Shown here one piece after another: positions 1-8,783 of a DNA stretch of 30,993 nucleotides; the stretch's first letter is position 1, and every line of letters begins with the position of its first letter. The stretch is taken from positions 1 through 30,993 of the forward strand of contig JAJRSP010000130.1 in assembly GCA_024278775.1 (NCBI GenBank), read 5' to 3'. The notes under the pieces were generated by a model. The model was not told where the DNA came from and did no database searches. It was given only the letters and a program-made list of their open reading frames with translations. This DNA comes from Planctomycetota bacterium. GTDB taxonomy: Bacteria; Planctomycetota; Phycisphaerae; UBA1845. Made by a program: the position numbers and the translations under genes.

Positions 1-106
1 CTGCTACGGCGAACCATAATCGCGCGGAGGTCGGACGATGAACGGTCGGAGCACGGGGCTTCCGCAGCCGCACTCTTTTTTTCACGCCCCACAGGAGTCA
101 CTCATT

Positions 107-607
107 ATGGCCAGCGCAAAGGATGTTCTACTCAGGCAACTCGAAGTCTCGGGAATGTTAATCGAAAAAATGACGGCCGACCTGTCGGACGAAGAGTACT
201 TCAAAATGCCGATGCCCGGCACCAACCACGTGGCTTGGCTCGTGGGGCACATCGCAGTGTCAGAAGAACGGATGGCCGCCGCCATCTGCGGAACGAACAC
301 CACGACGGACGAAGCCACGCAAGAACTCTTCAAGGCCGGGTCCACCTGCACCGACGACGCCGGAACGTATCCCGCCCGGTCTCAGATCGACGCGATGTTT
401 CGGGACTCGCGGGCGAACATGATCGAAAAGCTAAAGGCCTTCGACGATGCCAAGTGGAACGAACCCTCCCCGGAGGACTGGGACAAAAACTTCTTCCCGA
501 CGCTCGGCTCGATGTGGTCGATGATGGGCACCCACCCGTTCTGGCACGTCGGGCACATCACCGTCTGCCGGGCCGCGCTCGGGAAAAAGGGCGTGCTGGG
601 AATGTAG
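107..607 (+). CDS. DinB-family (DinB/YfiT-like four-helix) protein
   Basis: A 166-residue protein with the layout of the DinB/YfiT superfamily, four-helix bundles that usually bind a metal ion through three histidines. Candidate ligands are H48 in the HVAWLVGH stretch and H143, H147 and H150 in HPFWHVGHIT near the C-terminus, which is where the family carries them. The reading frame is open further upstream, but the ATG at 107 has an AGGAG site at 93-97 with 9-nt spacing and gives the family's normal length. Relatives include thiol-dependent transferases and damage-inducible proteins, and the substrate cannot be read from the sequence. It is followed by a convergent lipoprotein gene 13 nt away, so it looks monocistronic or the last gene of a transcript entering from the left. 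Confidence 0.85.
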   Translation: MASAKDVLLRQLEVSGMLIEKMTADLSDEEYFKMPMPGTNHVAWLVGHIAVSEERMAAAICGTNTTTDEATQELFKAGSTCTDDAGTYPARSQIDAMFRDSRANMIEKLKAFDDAKWNEPSPEDWDKNFFPTLGSMWSMMGTHPFWHVGHITVCRAALGKKGVLGM

Positions 608-620
608 CGCACGCGGCTCT

Positions 621-1109
621 TCACTGCTCAGTGTCCGGTGTGGTGTCGCCGACTGATGTGTGGTCGTAGACGATCACCCAACGGTTGTCGCGATAACGAA
701 AGAGCAGTGTAAAGCACCCGCCGATAGGCTCTCCGCGATCGAGCTGCCAACGACCGGAAACCAGCGCAGCATCGCGCGTGAGCTCTCGGACGTTGAGCTC
801 GGAAAAGGTAAGGTGGCCCATCGCCGCGCGTGTGGGGTATCGCCGGTGATAGCGGTCCCGCGTCTCCTGCCAGCCATGCGTGGATGTTCCACCCGAGACG
901 AACGTCAACTCCGGCGACTTCCAATAACCGGCCATGAACGACTCGACATCGCCGCGATTCCATGCGTTCGCCTGATCCTCCAGCACAGCCCGGATCGCCC
1001 GACATGTGTGGCCGCGAGCTTGCGGCACAGGCGTGACCGCCTTACCGGTGCAGCCAACCGATGACAGAACGAGCGCCGTGAGAATGTAGCGTCTGTCGTG
1101 CCGTCCCAT
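621..1109 (-). CDS. NTF2-like (SnoaL/DUF4440-type) lipoprotein
   Basis: A 162-residue exported protein. Residues 1-20 form a lipoprotein signal with lipobox SSVGC and lipidated Cys20. The rest resembles the NTF2-like cone fold of the DUF4440/SnoaL type: an N-terminal helix (AVLEDQANAWNRGDVESFM), then a strand-rich half ending in WVIVYDHTS. Many proteins of this fold bind small hydrophobic ligands and some are enzymes, but no catalytic set is obvious here. The frame is open to 1214. The ATG at 1109 is chosen because it gives a clean signal peptide and has a GGAG (1117-1120) 7 nt upstream. It lies downstream of acnA on the same strand, 348 bp away, and converges on the DinB gene. Confidence 0.8.
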   Translation of the reverse strand: MGRHDRRYILTALVLSSVGCTGKAVTPVPQARGHTCRAIRAVLEDQANAWNRGDVESFMAGYWKSPELTFVSGGTSTHGWQETRDRYHRRYPTRAAMGHLTFSELNVRELTRDAALVSGRWQLDRGEPIGGCFTLLFRYRDNRWVIVYDHTSVGDTTPDTEQ

Positions 1110-1457
1110 CGGTGGTCTCCAGATAGTCTCGGTCAAACCGAACACGCGCATTTGCGTTTGCCCATAGTCGTCCCGTCGGGTGATGCCCGACACACGGTTT
1201 TTCGGCTGTCCCATACCTTTCCGAGTACATGATCGTACCGTAGTGGGCCACGTCCGCCGAAACCGTGTCTCCGGGATCGTACTCGATTGGCGGTAACACT
1301 TCGGGATGGGATCGCGGTGTGCGGCATGCCCAAGCCGGAGGCGCGGGCATGAACTGACGACGACCCAAGAAACGTGGTCACGGGTACATCGTCACGCCGG
1401 CGTGAACCATGCCACGACCCATACCCCGCGCGGGTCTTTGTATTTGTGAGCACGGCC
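1110..1457. other. 348-bp intergenic stretch between acnA and the lipoprotein gene
   Basis: No convincing gene. It holds a short inverted repeat, GTCGGG (1175-1180) and CCCGAC (1186-1191) around a 5-nt loop, which could form a hairpin in the leader of the minus-strand lipoprotein mRNA. A minus-strand open frame crosses it (1042-1368), but it overlaps the lipoprotein gene, lacks a good ribosome-binding site and resembles no known family. Confidence 0.3.
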
Positions 1458-4175
1458 CTACTTGGCCGCCAGCTTGCGAAGCACCGTGTGGAGTATGCCG
1501 CCGTTGCGGTAGTAGTCCACCTCGACCGGGGTATCAATCCGCACGACAACCGTGATCGTTCGCGACTCGTTCGTCTTCGCTTCAGTCACACGCACGTCGA
1601 TCTCCTGCAGCGGTTGCAGGTCGTTGCCCAGCCCGGCGAAGTCGAACACCTCATGCCCGGTCAGTCCGAGCGATTCTCGTGATTCGCCCGCTCTGAACTG
1701 AAGCGGCAGCACACCCATCCCAACGAGATTGCTACGGTGGATACGCTCGAAACTTTCGGCGATCACGGCCTTGACCCCAAGCAGCAGCGTCCCCTTTGCA
1801 GCCCAATCGCGAGAGGAACCCGTGCCATACTCCTTGCCGGCCAGCACCACGAGCGGCGTACCGTCAGCGATATATTTTTGGGCCGCGTCATACATCGGCA
1901 TCTGCTCACCCGTGGGAAGGTGGATCGTCACGCCGCCTTCGGTGCCCGGCGCGAGCTGGTTACGCAATCGAATGTTGGCAAACGTGCCACGGGTCATAAT
2001 CCGGTCATTCCCGCGCCGCGAACCGTAGCTGTTGAAGTCGGCCTGCGCTACACCGGCGTCGCGCAAGAAGGCACCCGCCGGTGCATCGGGCTTGATCGCC
2101 CCGGCCGGCGAAATGTGGTCCGTCGTGACGGAATCTCCCAGCATGGCCAACACCCGCGCCCCCGTAATGGGCCGGATCGGCGGTACCGCCTTGGTCAGCC
2201 CGTCAAAAAACGGCGGATTCTGCACGTAGGTGCTGGCGTCATCCCAAGCATAGGTCGCACCGGTCGCGCCGCTGATCTTGTTCCATTCCTCATTGGCGTC
2301 GAACACACCGGCGTAGCGGCTGCTGTATTTCTCCGCCGTCACGCTCTGGGCTACGGCCTCACGCACCTGCTGCTGCGTCGGCCAGACATCCTTCAGCATC
2401 ACCGGCGCACCATCGCTACCCGTGCCGAGCGGTTCGCTGGTTAGATCAATATCCACCCGGCCCGCTAACGCAAACGCCACGACCAACGGCGGAGACGCCA
2501 GGTAGTTCGCCTTGATGAGTGCGTGAATCCGCCCCTCAAAGTTGCGGTTGCCGCTGAGCACCGAACACGCGACGAGATCGCCCTCTTTCACCGCGGCCGC
2601 CACCGGCTCCGGAAGCGGGCCACTGTTTCCGATGCAGGTCGTACATCCATACCCGACAACGTGGAACCCAAGCTGCTGCAAGTAGGGCAGCAGACCGGCC
2701 GCCTCCAGGTAATCCGTCACCACCCGCGAGCCCGGAGCGAGGCTGGTCTTGACGTACGGCTTGACCCTCAGCCCCTTTTCAACCGCGTTCTTCGCGACCA
2801 TGCCAGCCGCAATCATCACGGACGGGTTGGAGGTGTTGGTGCAGCTCGTGATCGCCGCGATTGCGATCGCACCATGCGTGATACTCGTCGAGTCACCGTT
2901 GTTTCGGACATCGGCTTTGCGCTCCAACGCCGCACCGTCCATGGCGAATCCACGTTCGGCCATCGGCGCTTTGAGAGTCGTCGCAAAAGCGGATTTCATT
3001 TTGCTGAGCAGGATGCGATCCTGCGGGCGCTTGGGGCCGGCCAGACTGGGCTCGACCGTCGATAAATCCAAACTCAGCGTGTCCGTGAAGGTTGGCTCCG
3101 GCGTGGCATCCGTACGGAACAGCCCCTGCTCCTTCGTGTAACGCTCGACCAGATCCACCACATCGCCGGACCGCGCCGTGTTCCGCAAGAATCGAAGGGT
3201 TTCGTCATCGACCGGAAAGAACCCCATTGTCGCGCCATATTCGGGTGCCATGTTGGCGATCGTCGCGCGGTCGGCCAACGTCATGTGGCACAGTCCCGAA
3301 CCGTAGAACTCCACAAACTTCCCGACGACCCCCTTTCTGCGAAGCATCTCCACGATCACCAACACGAGATCGGTGGCCGTCACCCCCTCCGACAACGCAC
3401 CGGTCAATTGGAAACCAACCACCTGCGGGGTCAACATGTACACCGGTTGTCCCAACATAACGGCCTCAGCCTCGATGCCGCCCACGCCCCACCCGACGAC
3501 GCCAAGCCCGTTAATCATCGTCGTGTGACTGTCCGTACCAACGAGACTATCGGGCATCGCCACCGTTTTTCCATCGATTTGGCGCGTCGCGACGACCGAC
3601 GCGAGGTACTCCAGGTTTATCTGATGGACAATGCCCATGCCCGGCGGGACGACGCGGAAACCATCGAAGGCGTTCTGCCCCCAGCGCAAAAACTGATACC
3701 GCTCTCGGTTACGAAGAAACTCACGCTGCGCGTTGATGCCGAGCGCATCACTCGAACCGAACTCATCCACCTGAACCGAGTGATCAATCACAAGATCGAC
3801 GGGAATAAGCGGGTTGATTTTCTTCGGATCACCGCCGAGGCTCACCATTGCGTCGCGCATCGCGGCCAGATCCACCACGGCCGGCACACCCGTAAAATCC
3901 TGGAGCAACACCCGCGAGGGCATGAACGGAACCTCACCGGCACCATCTGCCGCCCCATCCCACGAGGCCAACCGCTTGACATCGTCCTCGGTGACGGTGA
4001 AACCGTCCAGGTTTCGAAGGACGCTCTCCAGCAACACCTTGATACTGAATGGCAGACGCGACACGTCTCCCAGTCCAGCATCCGTAAGTGCCGACAGCCT
4101 ATGGACTTGCGCGTCTCCGCCGGAAGTGGACAGCGTCCCCACGGCGTTGCAGACGCCAACATTGGTGGTGGTCAT
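1458..4175 (-). CDS. acnA: aconitate hydratase A (aconitase)
   Basis: A 905-residue aconitase of the AcnA/IRP1 type (usual length about 890), interconverting citrate and isocitrate in the TCA cycle. The three [4Fe-4S] ligand cysteines are visible: C445 in TSCTNTSNP, and C511 and C514 in [11 protein letters not shown]. The C-terminal swivel domain carries [18 protein letters not shown] and the [12 protein letters not shown] loop. The open frame continues upstream to 4466, but that part reads through a dispersed repeat and is not coding. The ATG at 4175 follows an AAGGGA site and gives the family's N-terminus. A strong sigma70-like promoter sits about 60-90 bp upstream. All key residues are present and no anomaly is seen. 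Confidence 0.97.
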   Translation of the reverse strand: MTTTNVGVCNAVGTLSTSGGDAQVHRLSALTDAGLGDVSRLPFSIKVLLESVLRNLDGFTVTEDDVKRLASWDGAADGAGEVPFMPSRVLLQDFTGVPAVVDLAAMRDAMVSLGGDPKKINPLIPVDLVIDHSVQVDEFGSSDALGINAQREFLRNRERYQFLRWGQNAFDGFRVVPPGMGIVHQINLEYLASVVATRQIDGKTVAMPDSLVGTDSHTTMINGLGVVGWGVGGIEAEAVMLGQPVYMLTPQVVGFQLTGALSEGVTATDLVLVIVEMLRRKGVVGKFVEFYGSGLCHMTLADRATIANMAPEYGATMGFFPVDDETLRFLRNTARSGDVVDLVERYTKEQGLFRTDATPEPTFTDTLSLDLSTVEPSLAGPKRPQDRILLSKMKSAFATTLKAPMAERGFAMDGAALERKADVRNNGDSTSITHGAIAIAAITSCTNTSNPSVMIAAGMVAKNAVEKGLRVKPYVKTSLAPGSRVVTDYLEAAGLLPYLQQLGFHVVGYGCTTCIGNSGPLPEPVAAAVKEGDLVACSVLSGNRNFEGRIHALIKANYLASPPLVVAFALAGRVDIDLTSEPLGTGSDGAPVMLKDVWPTQQQVREAVAQSVTAEKYSSRYAGVFDANEEWNKISGATGATYAWDDASTYVQNPPFFDGLTKAVPPIRPITGARVLAMLGDSVTTDHISPAGAIKPDAPAGAFLRDAGVAQADFNSYGSRRGNDRIMTRGTFANIRLRNQLAPGTEGGVTIHLPTGEQMPMYDAAQKYIADGTPLVVLAGKEYGTGSSRDWAAKGTLLLGVKAVIAESFERIHRSNLVGMGVLPLQFRAGESRESLGLTGHEVFDFAGLGNDLQPLQEIDVRVTEAKTNESRTITVVVRIDTPVEVDYYRNGGILHTVLRKLAAK

Positions 4176-4233
4176 GATTGGTTCATCCCTTTCGCGATAC
4201 CGAAAATTCCCGTGCCAAATGGATAAAGTGGGC

Positions 4234-4262
4234 ATCATACGATCCGGTCTCAGCTTGGTCAA
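4234..4262 (-). promoter_or_regulatory. sigma70-type promoter of acnA
   Basis: On the minus strand TTGACC (4262-4257) and TATGAT (4239-4234) are separated by 17 bp, close to the bacterial consensus. It predicts a leader of about 50 nt before the acnA ATG at 4175. The -35 box ends 24 bp short of the palindromic repeat, so the repeat insertion left this promoter intact. Confidence 0.65.
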
Positions 4263-4286
4263 AGTCGCCGTAGTGAGCGGTGGTTG

Positions 4287-4459
4287 TGGGTGCAAGACAC
4301 TTTTGGCGGCCTGGCGTTGGTGTGGGGTGCCCCGTTCTTCGGGTACTCCCGAAGGGTGGGGGAAGGACTTCGCGTGCAAGACTCCGTTCCCCATCCGTAT
4401 CATGATCGCCTCCGTTTTCGTCCCCCACCCTTTGCCTTGGGGCAAAGAATGGGGCACCC
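4287..4459 (-). repeat. dispersed palindromic repeat (MITE/REP-like), copy 1
   Basis: A 135-bp core (4325-4459) is bounded by inverted 15-mers GGGTGCCCCGTTCTT and AAGAATGGGGCACCC. Inside are two hairpins, CTTCGGG/CCCGAAG (4337-4354) and TTTGCC/GGCAAA (4431-4446), and an inner pair of GGGTGGGGGA/TCCCCCACCC type. Relative to copies 2 and 3 it is inverted. Homology to copy 2 continues beyond the core on one side to TGGGTGCAAGAC at 4287-4298; the matching terminal repeat is missing on the other side. No transposase is encoded. It sits between the divergent promoters of acnA and the Trm112-like gene. Confidence 0.85.
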
Positions 4460-4482
4460 GCGTCATCCAGCCGCGTCCGCCG

Positions 4483-4510
4483 TTGCGGGATATACACTTT
4501 CAGCTACAAT
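4483..4510 (+). promoter_or_regulatory. sigma70-like promoter upstream of the Trm112-like gene
   Basis: TTGCGG (4483-4488) and TACAAT (4505-4510) are 16 bp apart on the plus strand, about 80 bp before the Trm112-like start codon. It lies 24 bp beyond the end of repeat copy 1. It may serve both the Trm112-like gene and rpsR. Confidence 0.45.
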
Positions 4511-4588
4511 GAGCGGCTTGTTTGGTGGCTGACCGCCGGTGCCGGGGTCGTGGTTTCTGTGGCGGCCGGCGGCTTACGAGGTGTTGGG

Positions 4589-4798
4589 ATGACCAAGATC
4601 AGCAGCGATCTTCTCAAGATCATGGAGTGCCCGGTCGCGCATGTGCCGCTGGTGCAGCTTGGTGATTGGCTTTACTCCACCGACGCCGAGACACGGCGGA
4701 AGTATCCGATTCGCGACGGCATCCCGATCATGCTGATCGAGGAGTCCCAGGAAGCCGACCCCGGCGAGTTTGAGCGGGTGATGGCCGAGACAAAATAG
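4589..4798 (+). CDS. Trm112/UPF0434 (YcaR)-family small protein
   Basis: A 69-residue protein with the UPF0434/Trm112 pattern: LLKIMECP near the N-terminus and the signature YPIRDGIPIMLIEES. Bacterial members are small and often annotated as Trm112-like. Trm112 in eukaryotes and archaea is a zinc-binding activator of methyltransferases, but the bacterial role is less clear. The usual CPxC pair is reduced: the family's second cysteine is alanine (CPVA) and the later cysteine is absent, so classical zinc binding is unlikely. The ATG at 4589 follows GAGGTG (4578-4583) with 5-nt spacing. rpsR follows 122 bp later on the same strand. Confidence 0.85.
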   Translation: MTKISSDLLKIMECPVAHVPLVQLGDWLYSTDAETRRKYPIRDGIPIMLIEESQEADPGEFERVMAETK

Positions 4799-4920
4799 GA
4801 ACAAAACAAACAGGAACCGGAGAGGCTCGGTTGGCCTTACCGGAGCGGGCAGCGGCGGGTTTCAGAGGTAGTTGATCCACCAGTGGCCGGGTCGCCCGCA
4901 TACGAATGGAAAGAGGAATC

Positions 4921-5181
4921 ATGGCTAGAGAGCAACAACAACAGCAGCAGCGAGGCAAGAACTTCCGCACGTCGAACCGATTTGGAGACCGCAAACGCGG
5001 CGAGTGGGTCGGCCCGATCGTGGACTACAAGGAAGTGGAGCTTCTGCGAAAGTTTTTGACGTCGAGCAGCAAGCTCATGTCGCGGAAGCGCGCCGGCACC
5101 AGTGCCCAAGAACAAAACGCCATGAAACAGGCCATCAAACGCGCCCGCTTCATGGCCCTGATCCCCTACGCCGGCGTATAG
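4921..5181 (+). CDS. rpsR: 30S ribosomal protein bS18
   Basis: An 86-residue bS18, a small-subunit protein of the platform that partners bS6. Recognisable parts are VDYKEVELLRKFLTSSSKL and the basic RKRAGTSAQEQ...AIKRARFMALIPY end. The N-terminus carries a run of glutamines (REQQQQQQRG), which makes the tail more polar than usual. The ATG at 4921 follows AGAGGA (4912-4917); a start at 4906 is possible but would overlap that site. In many bacteria rpsR sits between rpsF and rplI. Here neither is adjacent: the left neighbour is a Trm112-like gene and the right neighbour is convergent argS. Confidence 0.95.
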   Translation: MAREQQQQQQRGKNFRTSNRFGDRKRGEWVGPIVDYKEVELLRKFLTSSSKLMSRKRAGTSAQEQNAMKQAIKRARFMALIPYAGV

Positions 5182-5221
5182 CCCGAGTACGGCGGCCCCG
5201 ATTCCGTCGGCGCTCAGAATC

Positions 5222-5258
5222 AACCGGGGCCCGGTTCGACCACGACCCGGTACCGGTT
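5222..5258. terminator. possible terminator hairpins between convergent rpsR and argS
   Basis: AACCGGG and CCCGGTT flank a single G at 5222-5236. A second short palindrome, CCGGTACCGG, is followed by TTTTC just downstream. They lie in the gap between two genes that end facing each other. The first has no T-tract and the second a short one, so function is uncertain. Confidence 0.35.
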
Positions 5259-5287
5259 TTCGTAAGCGTCTGTGGCGGCCGGTCTTT

Positions 5288-7075
5288 CTACATACGGTCG
5301 ACGGTTTCAATCCCCAACAACCCCAGCCCCAACTTGAGCGTACGCGCGGTGAGGTCGCAGAGACGCAACCGGGAGTTGCGCACGTTTTCAGGCGTTGCAT
5401 CAATCACACGCACGCCGTTCTTCTTGTCGTAGAACCGGCTGAAAGCCCTGGCCAGGTCATAGAGATATTCCGTCAGCACGTTGGGACGCAGTTCTCGTGC
5501 GATGCCGCGTAGCGTCTCGGGAAACTGCACCAGTTTTACGGCCAGCGCGATTTCTGCGGGATGTTCCACCAGAATCGGCTCGGCGGTGGAAAGGTCCTCC
5601 ATCTCCACTCCGGCCTTGCGCGCAATCGAGCGAATCCGTGCGTAGGCGTACATCATGTAGGGTGCGGTGTTGCCCTCCATCGCGAGCATGTGATCGAGAT
5701 CAAACTTGTAGTCGCTCTGCCGCGCGTGCGCCAGGTCGAAATACTTGACGGCCCCGATGCCCACAATCTCAGCCGTCTTCGCGGCTTCTTCATCTGAAAA
5801 GCCGCCGGTGCCTCGATCCTGCTCTCGGATCACCGTACGCGCGCGCGCGACGGCCTCGTCAAGCAACGCCTTCAGCTTGAACGTACCGCCCTCACGCGTC
5901 TTGAACATGGTGCCCGACTTGGACAGCACGCTGCCGAAACCGAGGTGTTCGAGTGAGACGTGGTCACCGGCGAAGCCGAGCTTTTTCGCCGCGGCAAAGA
6001 CCATCTCGAAGTGCTGCTTTTGTGGAAGCCCGACGACATACAAAATCCGCGTGGCCCCCAACTCCTCGACGCGATGCGTGATCGTCGCGAGGTCCGACGT
6101 GGCGTAGTTGTACCCCCCGTCCGACTTACGCACGATCATCGGCAACGGCTCTCCGTCTCGCGTCGTAAAGCCGTCGAGAAAGAGACACAGCGCCCCGTCG
6201 CTTTCCCTGATCAAGTCACTCGCTCCACCGGACATCTTCTTTTCGATCCGGCTGAGGATCTCCTCCATACGCTCAGTGTAGAAACTTTCTCCGCGGTCAA
6301 TCAGACGCACCTGAAGCCGGTCGTAGATGTCGTGACAATGCCGTAGTGATTCATCGCAAAAGGCCTTCCATATTTTTCGCGTAACCGGGTCACCCTGTTG
6401 CAGTTTGACCACCGTCTCGCGTGACTCGGCCTTGAACTCCTCGTCGGCATCGAAGCGGTTCTTGGCGGCCACATAAAACGACTCGAGGTCGGCGATGACC
6501 AGCTCATTGGGGCGGTCGGCCACGTCCGGCTTTTCTCGGAGCAGATGCGCCACAAGCATGCCAAACTGCGTACCCCAATCCCCCACGTGGTTTTCACGGT
6601 GAACGGTGTGTCCCTGCAACTCAAGCACGCGACAGACACAGTCACCGATCACGGTACTCCGCAGATGACCGACGTGCATCTCCTTGGCGAGGTTCGGACT
6701 CGACAGATCCACGACGACGACCTCAGGCTCCGCGACCGGATCGATACCAAGCCGATCCGTCTCCCCTTCCGAGACCTGTGGGATGGCGGCGAGCCGGGCA
6801 CCAAGAAACGCCGGCGACAATGTCAGATTGATAAAGCCCGGCCCGGCAATCTCCGGCGGCTCGCACATGTCATCTAGGTTCAGGTGGGCCACAATCTCGG
6901 CGGCCAAATCCCGCGGTTTTTTGCCGAGCTTTTTGGCAAGCCCCATGGCCGCGTTGGACTGATAGTCGCCGAACTTCGCATCTTGCGACGCACGAACGAT
7001 CGGGTCACCGTCCGCACCGACTTTGACCATCGCATCATGAACACGTCGGGACAGCTCATCAAGAACGGATTTCAC
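5288..7075 (-). CDS. argS: arginyl-tRNA synthetase
   Basis: A 595-residue class I aminoacyl-tRNA synthetase that charges tRNA-Arg. The ArgS-specific N-terminal domain occupies about residues 1-110. The SSPNLAKEMHVGHLRSTVIGD block carries the HIGH-type motif as HVGH at 134-137. ENHVGDWGTQFGML follows, and the helical anticodon-binding domain ends in the family-typical C-terminal block rich in Leu and Arg. The start codon is GTG at 7075 with an AGGGAGG site about 10 nt upstream. Length is normal (E. coli 577). It lies downstream of the M50-type gene and rsfS on the same strand after a 237-bp gap in which I see no gene. Confidence 0.97.
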   Translation of the reverse strand: MKSVLDELSRRVHDAMVKVGADGDPIVRASQDAKFGDYQSNAAMGLAKKLGKKPRDLAAEIVAHLNLDDMCEPPEIAGPGFINLTLSPAFLGARLAAIPQVSEGETDRLGIDPVAEPEVVVVDLSSPNLAKEMHVGHLRSTVIGDCVCRVLELQGHTVHRENHVGDWGTQFGMLVAHLLREKPDVADRPNELVIADLESFYVAAKNRFDADEEFKAESRETVVKLQQGDPVTRKIWKAFCDESLRHCHDIYDRLQVRLIDRGESFYTERMEEILSRIEKKMSGGASDLIRESDGALCLFLDGFTTRDGEPLPMIVRKSDGGYNYATSDLATITHRVEELGATRILYVVGLPQKQHFEMVFAAAKKLGFAGDHVSLEHLGFGSVLSKSGTMFKTREGGTFKLKALLDEAVARARTVIREQDRGTGGFSDEEAAKTAEIVGIGAVKYFDLAHARQSDYKFDLDHMLAMEGNTAPYMMYAYARIRSIARKAGVEMEDLSTAEPILVEHPAEIALAVKLVQFPETLRGIARELRPNVLTEYLYDLARAFSRFYDKKNGVRVIDATPENVRNSRLRLCDLTARTLKLGLGLLGIETVDRM

Positions 7076-7312
7076 CTCTGCCGCGCCTCCCTAGTAGATT
7101 ACCTCGAACGGATGCCCCACGGGCTGTACGGTGGAGGACACGAATTGGCCGAGAGCCATGAGTTCCTCTGGATGTCGGGGCGACTCCGCGGTCGTTCGAG
7201 TCGATTCAGGGACAAGCATTCAGCCTGTACATGCGCGCCGACCCGGAAGCCGGCCCCTCACCTTACTCAGACAGCGGGATACCGCGTGGACACCACATGG
7301 ATTCAGTATGGA

Positions 7313-7693
7313 TCAGGCCGACTCCGACCGCACCCACTCGATACGCGGGGCATCGCCCCAGAGCAACTCCAGGTCGTAATAGTCACGGTGCGCCTTCCCG
7401 AACACATGAAACACCACGTCCAGGAAATCGACCACGATCCAGGTGCCACCGTCGTACCCGGCAAGACCAAAGGGACGACGACCGACTTTTTTCCCATACG
7501 CCACGATTTCGTCGGTCAAGCCGCGCATCTGCCGGTCCGAGGTCCCTGTGGCAATGACCGTCATATCCGTCACGGGGCTGATGCCGCGCAGGTCCAACGC
7601 CAGCACATCGCTCGATTTCAGGTCCGAAGCGATTCGAGCTATCTCGATGGCGAATTGGCGGGCATCTGGACTCGGCACGCTCGCAGTATACAC
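7313..7693 (-). CDS. rsfS: ribosomal silencing factor RsfS
   Basis: About 126 residues of the RsfS/Iojap (DUF143) family, which binds uL14 on the 50S subunit and blocks subunit joining when nutrients are short. Family blocks present are ALDLRGISPVTDMTVIATG, SDRQMRGLTDEIV, and GTWIVVDFLDVVFHVF followed by YYDLELLWGDAP. The start is uncertain. A GGGAG at 7708-7704 is 7 nt before a TTG at 7696 and 10 nt before the GTG at 7693 used here; the open frame begins with TTG at 7714. The M50-type gene ends 29 nt upstream, which suggests co-transcription. Confidence 0.92.
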   Translation of the reverse strand: MYTASVPSPDARQFAIEIARIASDLKSSDVLALDLRGISPVTDMTVIATGTSDRQMRGLTDEIVAYGKKVGRRPFGLAGYDGGTWIVVDFLDVVFHVFGKAHRDYYDLELLWGDAPRIEWVRSESA

Positions 7694-7722
7694 CAAGCAA
7701 CCACTCCCTGACAACCCAGTGT

Positions 7723-8496
7723 CTACTTCCCTGCGTCCGATATCGCCCCGGTCGAAACGCGCGTTCGGCCCCGTATTCCCAGTGCCGTCGAAAAGAGATG
7801 CCCCATCCAGTAGGTCAGAAAAGACAGTACGAGCGCCACGCCCATCGAGAGCACGGCCAACACCGCTCCGATGGCGATTGTTCCGGGAGAATCCAGGCCA
7901 AGCTCGGCGGGCTTCGTCACCATATCCGTGATGAGCTTGAACACATCGTCGGAACGGATGCCGGCGAAAGTGGCCGGAGCAGACAGGCTTCCCGTGGCGA
8001 CCCGCGTCACCAGGATCGAACCCATCTCCAGATAGTCCCCCGTGAGGTTGTAAAACGGGGCAAGCCCGATGACGATGGCCATCCCGAACAGGATGGGGTG
8101 ACGACGCCCACGAAGCGCTTTGAGCAACGGCACGCCAAACAGGATCGACATGACAAACGGCAAAAACACGGTGGCTAGGTAAACCAGATCGGACCCGTGC
8201 GTTTCAAAACCTGAAAGCCGACCGGCATAATCCGACTCAGTCACGATGAAATCAAAGTGTTTCGCGTAAAAAGCCCCACCATACCTGGCCGAAATCTGGA
8301 GTTCGGTCACGTCGCCGCCGGTCCAGAGGCAACCGTACGCGTGGGCCAACTCGTGGATAGGTACGTACAGAATCCAGGTCAGGACCATGGCCCCTAACAT
8401 GAGCACAAACACACGAAGTGGATGGCGAACGCGAAAGATCGGCTCCATACTAGCCAGCAGATCATCCATGGGTTGTCGTACGATTCGGCGGATCAT
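7723..8496 (-). CDS. M50-like membrane metalloprotease (HExxH membrane protein)
   Basis: A 257-residue polytopic membrane protein. A hydrophobic segment (about residues 28-47) runs straight into HELAH (H48, E49, H52), the zinc motif inside a membrane helix that marks site-2-protease (M50) relatives. Further hydrophobic segments lie near residues 105-125, 135-155 and the C-terminus. A possible third ligand is the Asp in NLTGDYLEMGS. No PDZ domain is seen. The ATG at 8496 has only a weak purine stretch upstream. It is the first gene of the minus-strand set leading to rsfS. The substrate is unknown, and a non-proteolytic role cannot be excluded. Confidence 0.7.
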   Translation of the reverse strand: MIRRIVRQPMDDLLASMEPIFRVRHPLRVFVLMLGAMVLTWILYVPIHELAHAYGCLWTGGDVTELQISARYGGAFYAKHFDFIVTESDYAGRLSGFETHGSDLVYLATVFLPFVMSILFGVPLLKALRGRRHPILFGMAIVIGLAPFYNLTGDYLEMGSILVTRVATGSLSAPATFAGIRSDDVFKLITDMVTKPAELGLDSPGTIAIGAVLAVLSMGVALVLSFLTYWMGHLFSTALGIRGRTRVSTGAISDAGK

Positions 8497-8615
8497 GGGT
8501 ATTCGAGCTTTCTTTCCATTTCGGTTCGCCCGTCGTGGGGAACACGACCATCTTCCCGCCATCCTAGTGAATCTGCGCCCAATTTCACAGCCCCGGTGAA
8601 ATCGTCCGGTCCGAC

Positions 8616-8644
8616 GTCATATCTTGTCACTGTGGGGACTTCAA
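8616..8644 (-). promoter_or_regulatory. promoter for the M50-like gene and rsfS
   Basis: Minus-strand TTGAAG (8644-8639) and TATGAC (8621-8616) with 17-bp spacing, about 120 bp before the M50-like ATG. It faces away from the plus-strand tolC-type promoter only 14 bp to the right, forming a compact divergent promoter pair. Confidence 0.45.
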
Positions 8645-8657
8645 CAGACCGGAGCGA

Positions 8658-8687
8658 TTGACGGCACGCGCAGCCGCCGGATACGAT
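8658..8687 (+). promoter_or_regulatory. promoter of the TolC-family gene
   Basis: TTGACG (8658-8663) and TACGAT (8682-8687) are 18 bp apart. Transcription would start near 8694, which makes the in-frame codons upstream of about 8697 untranslated and supports the downstream start at 8784. Confidence 0.5.
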
Positions 8688-8783
8688 ACCCGCGTCATGG
8701 ACCGACGCCATCCCGATGCGGAGTGCTTTCGGTCGTTCGTCACGCCGACTGCAGCGGCAAGGCCCACAATGGAGCAAATGTTC

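Noticed and set aside
1..37. Possible 3' end of an upstream gene (a frame ends in TAA at 17-19)
   Set aside because: Only five codons are visible, so it cannot be told from chance.
1042..1368. 108-residue minus-strand open frame between acnA and the NTF2-like lipoprotein
   Set aside because: It overlaps the lipoprotein gene, lacks a ribosome-binding site and shows no family resemblance, though its middle part reads somewhat protein-like, so a small gene is not fully excluded.
3285..4226. 313-residue open frame antisense to acnA
   Set aside because: It lies inside a clear aconitase gene on the other strand, has no recognisable domain and an arginine/histidine-rich composition typical of GC-rich antisense frames.
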